A stretch of 64,000 nt of DNA, taken from Acanthaster planci (lineage: Eukaryota; Echinodermata; Asteroidea; Valvatida; Acanthasteridae). The position numbers and the translations under genes were made by a program. The notes under the pieces are model-generated. The model made no database searches, had not been told where the DNA came from, and worked only from the letters and a program-made list of their open reading frames with translations. The stretch spans positions 5,529,926 to 5,593,925 of the forward strand of contig NW_019091355.1 of the NCBI RefSeq assembly GCF_001949145.1, given 5' to 3'. Below are positions 52,514-61,700 of the stretch, piece after piece (position 1 is the first letter of the stretch; each line of letters starts with the position of its first letter).

Positions 52514-55500
52514 TTCCCTCCTGGTTTAATAAAAATGATATAAAGTCAACAGGGTAATGGCGTTTTAATTAATTCCCCCACGTTATGGGCAATAAAAACA
52601 CCCATCGAACCGGCTCAACCGCGACACCCAAACACGAAACGGTCGCCGTCCAGAGAAGATTGAGCCCATTCCCGTCGGGTATCACCTGGTCTCAGTCGGT
52701 CCGTCTCTGTACCTTGATCAGTTCTAAATCGCATTAATAACAGGCAGTGTGTCACTCATATGAAACTCCGTCGTGTTATTGTCCCGTCAGATCCCATCAC
52801 AAGCTGAGATGATGGGACGCTAGAGAGATGAGCTTGACGGGGCTCGGAGAAGGAACAGAACTCGGGGAGGGAGCTTATACCCTCCAGCAGTATCAGAAAA
52901 GTCGCTCTGGGAGTTTCGTTAGACTGGAAGGGAACAGACCAGCTTGGATCTGAAAGTTTTGCAACATTCATCGGAGCTGTGTCTCGTCATACCTTTCCAT
53001 TGTTTTGATCAACTGAAGAAATAGGACATTCACCCTCTTACTCCGTTTTGGTACGAACTTCCAGACAATGGGTTTGGACGATTGCTCTGGTAAAAAGCTC
53101 GATTCTCTTCATTCGAAAAATTGCAAAACATTCGTTCGGCAAGAACGTTGAAATGATAACAGGATCGACACTGCCCATTTTAATATTAATCCGATCTCCG
53201 AATAACCCAACTTTCATCTAACTCAGACATCATTGCGTTACGATTATTAGTGAGAAGGATCTGCTTGCTGCTCTTAACTTGACAGTCCTGTCTCAATTCT
53301 AACAGAGAATTAAAGGAGCAGCAACATTTTTAGCAGTGCGTGGTACACCGTGTAGGTGTACTTGGAATAAGGTTGATTTTGGAATCTCGGCAGCTGACTT
53401 TGTTGCTATATAAAACCCACTTTGGTATTTTGTTCGTATTGCTCTTTGAAGAGTACGTGTTTTACTGGGCCTAGCACAGAGGTAAATCGACTGGCGTGAT
53501 TGACCCTATTTGAAATTCTTTAAAATGTCATCGAATGTGAACTAGTTCCATGTTTATCTCTGGTTACTGTCACCCAAATCGGGCACAAAAACGAATTGCC
53601 AACTAATTTGTAATGAATGGACTTCACTTATGGTTGAGTCCGCCAAGCCCTTTATTTTGCTCAGCAATATTTGCTGCTGAGAAGTGCCACAAATATCGAA
53701 AACCTGCGGTCCAATCTTGACTTGGTTCCTTTGCCGGTCCACCCCCACCGGCGCCATTTCGCCTTCCGTCACGGAAAGGGGTTTCCGTCCATCCTCTTCA
53801 AGAACTAGATCACGTCATCGACGAAATGCCCCTTCAAACGGCATACGGTCAGCCCTAGCTGACACGGGCCACTGCACATATACGCCGGCACCGGGAGACG
53901 GACTTGGGGGCTGTTTTGAGATGAATTAACGATTAATTATGAAATCAGCACCGTCTCCGGTTGAAGACATCTCGGCGGAGATTGCCAGATAATACGCCCC
54001 GTCCTATCGACCGGCCTGAGGCGCTGGTCTCAAGGAGTCTGTCGAGACTTGCCCAAGGGGGTGTTTTTTTCTCCTGCTTTCCTTGGCGCTTGGAAGTCAC
54101 GGTTTGTAGGATTTGGGCCCGATAATGTCAATAATTTTCGAGATGGTGGAACTAATGGGAGCAGTTGAAGTAAAGATCACGGAGAAGCAACTCCAAGGTA
54201 TGATAAGACGTCCTTACTTGAGCCCGAATCGACCCTTCAACCCTTAGGGGAAGAAAGGACCAAGATTTTTATCATTAACGGCTACCGCTTGCTACTAGCC
54301 GACAAGGGACCAATCCGAGGTATTTAAGAGCTGAAAATTCAAAAGTCAGAGTACTTTCAAACACTGACACAAAATTATCATAAGTGAAACTTTCATTACA
54401 CCGGGGTTTATTTCAATCAGTATTTTTTATTACTTCTAGAACTACAAAACAAAGATTACTTGAAAAGAAATGATACCTTTTTAATTCAACCCTGAAACTC
54501 GTGTGTACCGGTGTCAATGTATTTTGTATTTCTTTCCTTGGGACCAACTGAACCATAGACTGTCACATGTATTTTTATCGAGTATTCTTTGACTCACGGC
54601 TTTGGATGTTGCTTTTGTAAGAGTAATGTGGACGAAGACGTTCGTGCCGTTTCGGACGCGCGTCAGGTTTTAGAGGCCAGTAAAATAGACCCTACGAATT
54701 GCCTGTGCGGTCCGTGGACAGGAGTATGTGTAAAACAGACGGATGGAAGCCACCAAAAGAGACTAGCAGCTTGTATTTCTGAGAGGTTTGAAAAAATCAG
54801 AGCCTTCCACATGGCTTTATTTTGCAATGGAGTAGTGTAGGTATCAGTCTTAAAAATGGCGATGGGCTTTAAGACTATTTTTTAGGCGGGATCATCTTGA
54901 AATGAAAACATCTTCAAAATTCATCAGTTAACCCAGCAAGAACTGAAAAGAGATTGAGAGATCAGCTTTAATTGGATGTGCGTCTTTATCACCTGACTTG
55001 TGATAATTTGTCATTGATGTCTGTGACATCTAATTTTGTGGTCTGCAGGAAGCAGACCACTTTTTCAAGTGATGATTTTTGCCAAGCTCAGTGCATGAAA
55101 AGTGCCGCCACAGTTTCTTTTCAAAGGGGAAATTGGTGGAAAACATCTGGTATTGTAAACATGTGGGCCAGGATCATTTCTTGGTTTGGGGGCTTCTATT
55201 CGATTTCAGAGTTGATAAAAAATTATGGATGAAAAATGAGTTTAAGTGCCTGAGAGAGATGGCATTTAAAATGTCTGCGTGCAGGTTTGGAGTTATCACT
55301 TTCCGGGGACTGAGTTTGTGTTGTTTGAATAATAAAAACTCTAATCGGCTAACCCACTAAACATTTAAAGGATGGAAAGATTAGGCACAAGACAATAATT
55401 TTATTTTGTTTGAAGAACTTCGGTTTTGATTTTTTTTTAGCCCTGAACTTTGTAGACATTACACCGTTTTCAATGGGCTTAAATATGTTCACTACATAAC

Positions 55501-55673
55501 AACCACGCAAAAGCTTCAAGACTGCGCTTCACACTCAAATGGCATTTTAAATAGCGCCCTCAAGAGGTGTATTCCTGGAATCGCTTCGCGCGCACATTAC
55601 TTCACGCCTGTGTAATGCATACAACTATGAACTAAGGTTGAGTAGAATTTTAAGCCAAGGATTTATGTTGAAA

Positions 55674-55774
55674 ATGGCTTCCCAGAGTAGTCAAGAAAGT
55701 GTTGGTTCCAGACAGGGAAAAGTTACCACAATTGTCCCTGAGAGGTCGCGGTTTCCATCCAGAAGACGACTGGC
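55674..55774 (+). CDS. CENPU: CENP-U-like gene, exon 1
   Basis: The exon opens with MASQSSQESVGSRQGK, ends in RRRLA with donor GTGAGT, and leaves phase 2. The reading frame upstream is closed by a TAA at 55548. The exon is basic near its end (SRRRL). The family's N-termini are poorly conserved, so the call depends on the start context, the donor and the phase match to exon 2. Confidence 0.6.
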
Positions 55775-58700
55775 GTGAGTTGATTGCTAGGCCTAACATG
55801 CTAACAATGCTGCTGAACTTAGCCCCGCTAGTGTGGCTCGGATCACTCCCGATTTATCCACTAGTGGGGCAATACTGAACTGTACTAGGCTAGGCCTAGT
55901 TCATTAGCACCCTGTTCCTGTCGCTCTACAGACTTACTCGGCCTATAGCTTTATAAGGAAACAAATTCTACTTTTTCGAAATAACTTATCTAAACAAGTT
56001 GTTGGTGATTTCCTCTGTCGTATCAGAAAGAAAAGAGAACAGGGCTTTTGGTTTTGAGGGAAAGTTTTGATAGAATTTTTGGTAGCGTACATGACCGCCC
56101 TGAAGAACTAGCTGTGAACATGGTGAATGATAAATAAGCGAATGTAGTCTGGCTCCTTGACCTGGATGTAGGTTTGTTTTGATGGTTGCACTACACCAAA
56201 TATGCGCCCATAGTAAACAGTGCATAATTGGACCAAAATAGCTCCACCTGTTAACTATCTTGTGAAGAGGTTGGCTTCCGTTTTTTCCCTGGAAATTCAA
56301 GATTATTGCCAGAAGATCACTTTTCGTTTCAATTTCTTGGGGGTTAGCCATGAAAATTCTTATGCACCTTTGAATGAAGATACCCCCAAAATAGCAGTAA
56401 AAGTTTTACTAAAACTAAGCACTCTTTTCTGAATGTAGCTGTAGCCGCCTGCTTCTATTAGCCAAAATAGGCCTGCAATTTGGGGCTTTTTGTGAAAGAA
56501 ATACCACGAACTGGAAACTATCACTCCCAAATTTGGAATTTATAGAAATATTTCTATGATGCCTCCTGATTATGGCCTGTCATTGTAAAAATCCCATGGG
56601 ATCACAAAACTCGGGTTAGAAATTTGAAGTTTTCTCTCTTGAATATTGTCAAAATTTACCTAAACTAGGCCTATCAGGATTGAGTAATGGTTCCGTAAGG
56701 TCAAAATGTTAGTTAGGTCAAGAAAGTGTACTTTGTTTCCTTATTATAGGAACAGGGTGCTAATGGTAATGAGCCCCACTAACATGGCTGAGAACTAGTC
56801 TGACCATGGTCTGACATGTCCGTGTAACTTGGGACCCTGAAATCGCCTTTTTAAACAGTTGGACATGGTTGGATGATAGAAGGGTCCAAGTACCTGCCAT
56901 AAGCTTTAGCTTCCATTAATTCATTGCACTCAAAATAGTTCCTACCCCGAATCAAATCCCCCCCCCCATTCACCTTGAAAATGGTCTTTAACCCCTTCAC
57001 GCCGGAACGCGGCTAGAGCCGCTGTAAAAATTGAGACCCTCAGCCCGCTTTTCAGCTATTATTCTCGGCCCACGCTCGAACGAACACGGTGAAAGAAGGC
57101 AGACCCTGGCTCTTGTATATATGGTGATTGGCCTTTGTGTGTAGCCCAGAAATGAAAAGACCAAATTTGCATCATAATCACCAGCTTCACAATAGTCCCC
57201 ACTCTGAAAAGAGGCAACGGGAATGTGGAAGTGTGAGTAGAGCCGCATGCCACCGAACAATCAGCCTTTTCACCGTGTAATTCCAAGTGTGCAGAGCACG
57301 CAGGGCCACAAACTGAGAATTTGTGGTTTGGCAGGTGGCCTTCGTGGCCAAGCGAGGCTGGAATTCTTGGAGTCGGCTTTCGGAAAGAAATTCCCGTTGT
57401 CAAGGGGTTAAACTGTCTAAGGCACCCAGCTTAGGATCAAGTGAGAATCAGAGATTCCAATAATGATGAGAAAGTACTCACATTTGGGAAGAAAAGAGTA
57501 GTTTCCCCTTCAAATCGGAAGATTGAAAAAGGATGAGTATAGTGCCCTGGTTGATGGGTCTGGGGCATGCTTTTATTTGAACTTGTTGCTTTTTTGTTGC
57601 ACAGGAAGAGGCAAACCACCTTACGAGCATTCACATTTGTCCGAGATTGGGATGTGAGACAGTCACCGTTAGCATCGGTCCATAGCCAGCCAGCCGACAA
57701 GGTACTTCCATAGGGGCTAACCAGATGGAGACACTACGGTTTTGTCCAAATTACTTGGCTGTAAGGGTGTGAGGTTCAAACATTTAAATGAAGAAATATT
57801 CAGTTAACATTCACATATTTTCCGAAACATTTTGAAGAACCTCCTTTTTCCAGGTTTGACACAAATTGACGTGATCTGGCGTTGGACCTGAGTAAATGTC
57901 CATGCGTTCCTCCTAATTGCATAGGGATTGTTTCCTTTCCTCATCCACCTACAGTTTTCAGGGAAAATTTGAAAATTCAAACTAGAAGACTTGCTTATAT
58001 TGAATTGCCCCTTACATCGATCTACATTTATACATTAGGCTGATCATGTGCATTGTTGATGAACTATATACATACGTAAACACTGAGGTACATGTACGCA
58101 ATGGTGAGCCTCTGTAATGTGTTGTTTAAACATTTAAAAAGTATGGGAAAGTTCTTCTAAACATTTATCAAATAAAATGTAGATTCTACCCCTTACTTGG
58201 CTGCAGCTGAAAATTCCACATGACTCTATTGGAAGTGGCTAGCCTATGGCCACAAACATAGACTCATGTGTCATTTCAAACCACAACCAAGTACATTCGA
58301 TACGGACTTGGCCTAAGCAGAGAAATTTACTAACATCTCTGACTGTATAGTCGCCAGGTTCCTTATTTCGCTACCTATTGTCAAGTCTGATTGTTTTCAC
58401 AGTAAGTGGCGAAATTAAGGACCTGGCAACTATACCGTCATGGACGTTAGGCACTGAAAATATTTCCTTAGCAGAACACGGTTCCAGTCGGCAGACTAGC
58501 TAAGTGCTCATTTTTTTCAGCAACTTGTTTCGTTGTGCCGTGCTAAGTATAATGTATAATGCTTGTGAGTGGTAGTTTGGTAATTTTTTATTAGTGTGTA
58601 AATTCATGCCAAGTTAGTTAATGTGCTGAGCAAGGCCCAATTTTATCAAAGAGTGAATAAAATTCCATTCTTAGAGAGATTTTGTGATAGGATGAACTTG

Positions 58701-61700
58701 GACATTATTAGTAAGGGTGGGATGTTAACACGTTTAAACGTTTAAACAAAAAAAGTTCCAAATCTGTTTACAGATTTTCCCAAACGTTTAAACAGAACCG
58801 CCCCTTTGAGATGTGTGGCCTTTTAATTGATGCAATCTGGCATTCACTTTTATTGTAAACATTGCCTGTAAAATGGAATCTGATTTTTGTTCTGATCTGC
58901 AAACACTTTACTGCTCGGTTATATCCAAGGAATACCATGAATTTATCACCTGAACTTGATGTCAACTATTGACATCATATACAATTTGTTGTTTTAAAGT
59001 TTTCAATGACACCATGCTAAGGGTCGGACGTTGAAACATTTAAACGGTATGGGAAAGTTTTCCACATGTTTTTCATATTCAAACATAAATTCCCACTCTT
59101 AATTATTAGAAAAAATGTGATGTAGAAATGTAAATAATTTGTTCAAAGGTTTGATCATTTATGTGTTTATCTCCCTCAGTCGGAGGATTCAGCCAGCCCT
59201 GCCCGTAGTTCTGTCACCATCTCACCATCTCCCCAACTTAGCAGTCAGGCTGCTTCCTTGTCTACGTCTGGTAGACCTAGAGTGAGTCCAGGTCCCATCA
59301 TCATAGCCAGTCCCTCCTCCAGGACTCGCTCTGGCTCCACCCAGAAAAGACGTGAGACTTGCACTTCTCATTTTTTGAGATTAACTCCATAAAGTACACT
59401 GTACCAAATTTGCCAAGATCCAGCCCGAGACCTCAAATTCACTGCTTTGTCTTAAAATTCTTTGTTAACTGCAGCAAACAGTCTGCCGTAGCTGTTCCAA
59501 AGAATTTTGGCTCAGTAATTCAAGATTCTGCACCTAGAGAGAAGCGTGGTGTGTGCATGTGCTGTAAGCATAGTGTGGTGATCATATATGCAGAAATTGA
59601 TTTGGGCAGAGAAATGAATTTGCTCTTTGACAAAATGCGGACTGTGGAGTTATATTGCTGTTTTTACAGCTGCTGTCAAACTTGAATATTCTTGAATATG
59701 CTTTTAATAAATGCAAGTTAACTTTTCAGTACAACACAATTTCCGTTAAGCCTTACATCAGTCCATTATTCAATTCTTTTGCACCCTTATTTGACCCTGT
59801 CTCTGATAGCACCATCCTCGCATCGCACAACTCGTCATGGTTTGGCTTCCACCTCTGCTGGAGGTCATGCAACTGCCCAATCAGGAGAGAGCATGATGCA
59901 ATCATCCACAGTGGGCAGGGCCACCCTCTCTGAACCCACTGGTCCATCAGCGACTTCTACCCCGGCTTCGGGGGATCCGGGCCCGTCAAGCGAGGGTGCT
60001 TCACAGATGTCTCTGGATGAGGACAGCTCCCTGACTACATCTGCTCAGACGGGCCCACCCACCGGTCACTCCAGTCCCATCACCGATGGCTCAAGACCGA
60101 CAGTCACCTCTGAACTTGCTTCTCAGGAGAGACCGGTTATCGCAGCCAATCCGTTAGTGATGGACAGCCCGACAGCCAGTTCCACCCTTTCGCAGCCGGT
60201 CAGTTCCAGCCCAGCCCTGTCCATTCAGAATTTAGGTCAGAGACCTTCAGACATGCCAAGTGTCCAATGGAGAGTAGACCACAGTCAATTCACCACACCA
60301 GGTGAAAAATCAATGGTAGGTTGCTCAGGATAACCCACCTATTTCCACGTGTTTAGAAATTTTGAAGTTAACAATTTGATGTTTTCATGTAAGCTGCTTT
60401 GAGATGTTTTCACATGTAAGGCAGTTTATAGAAACTGTTATTTCAACATACATTGGAGAAGAATTTCATTTTCCTGTTGTTAATTTCAGTTTAATTTCCA
60501 ACTTTCTGCCAAACTTTGGGCCTGCTGTTCACTTCACACCATCAAAAAGTGAAGTAATGACAGTTTCAAAGTGTATTCCTTTTTGTCTTTCTTTTCTTTT
60601 TTGTGTCAGAGCATCATTGCAAAAACACCAAAGAGTGGCCCAGTTGCCAGACACGTAACTTCCAGAAGACGTAAGCTGTCCCCACCACCAGAGGGCGACA
60701 GACAACAGTCGATAATAGCGCCGGGAACCAAGAAAGGTATTTTATTAAAGTGTAGCTGCAATGAATTTCTCACAGACACAAATTTTCTAATTCTTTGTAC
60801 TCTTCTTTAAAGTATGAAAACGTGTTTTCATTCCTCTATGATTACATGCATTAAAACTTGCACTTTTAAACACTTTTAAAAGTATGCATGCTTTTCTAGA
60901 CAACTGAGGGCGCTGTTGCTGTGCTGTCATCCAGGGAAGACATGGTTCATTGCACAGGTTTTTCTTTTCCAGTTGTGAACCCAGAAAATACTTACTGAAA
61001 ATATTTCTGAGAAAGGGATTGCTGCTCTCTTATTACTGTGCTCATAAACAATAGTGAATCTGCTACAAAAATGCAGAACTTTTTGTTTCCAGACCAATGC
61101 ATCATTGGGGCTCTTCCTGAGATGACATCATGCTTTTGGTCATGAATATGGAAATATGCTCATTTGCATAAAACAAAAAGGGCACAAAATACCCTTTGAA
61201 ACAGTGAAATAAACATTAGAAATAAGTGACACAGAAAAGTGCCTTTTGAAGGTTTGTATTAAAAGAAACCGATTGCAGCACGGCTAAGTCTTACAAACAA
61301 TGACTGCCTGGTCGCGTTATTTTTTTCCTAGGAAAGTAAGGGGTAATTATCATATACGGGCGTGGTTAACTGCAAGTTCGATCAGGTTAGGGGAGAGTTA
61401 GAAACTATTATAAAATCATCCTCCAACCAGCTAATTCTTCACCAAGAAGAGAACTCTCTCTGTGGTTCTAAGTAAAATACTCAGAGCTACCATTCAAGTC
61501 AGCCAGAAAGGCAATCTTGTGTTGTTTTACACTTGTCCCCTGTTATGAATATTGTCCCCAACCTTCCTAGATGGAAAACGCATGCGCAACGGTTAAGATA
61601 CGCCCATTTTATTATGATTACGCCTAACCTTCCTAGGAAAAACAATTTACGCTGCCTGGTCTGTGTGACTAGTTTTCACCTCTCATTTCCTGTTATCTGT

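Larger units (their letters stand above)
22151..55664. other. About 34 kb gene desert between the divergent NET and CENP-U-like genes
   Basis: No exon with family similarity, no RNA gene and no intact transposon were recognised on either strand. The longest frames (26661-27086 minus, 40242-40814 minus) have random-looking composition. The stretch holds short repeats, G/C tracts (36644, 38281, 39901, 40298), foldback elements (33423, 34975, 35318, 44009), LINE tails (38503, 52449) and homeodomain-like site clusters. A desert beside a patterning gene suggests distal enhancers. One ambiguous base (N) is at 37569. Confidence 0.6.
55775..57604 (+). other. Intron 1 of the CENP-U-like gene
   Basis: This 1830-bp intron carries the piggyBac-like MITE (56992-57407) and an older inverted repeat whose best arms are 55903-55919 and 56748-56764. 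It also has a 10-base C tract (56958-56967). No coding feature was found. Confidence 0.6.
57702..59179 (+). other. Intron 2 of the CENP-U-like gene
   Basis: This 1478-bp intron has no coding sequence. It contains a foldback element (58331-58448) and three related TTTAAA-rich repeat fragments (58118-58175, 58712-58800, 59020-59080). Confidence 0.6.

Noticed and set aside
57059-57403. A 114-codon minus-strand frame
   Set aside because: It lies inside the piggyBac-like MITE, shows no transposase residues, and its ends are set by the element.
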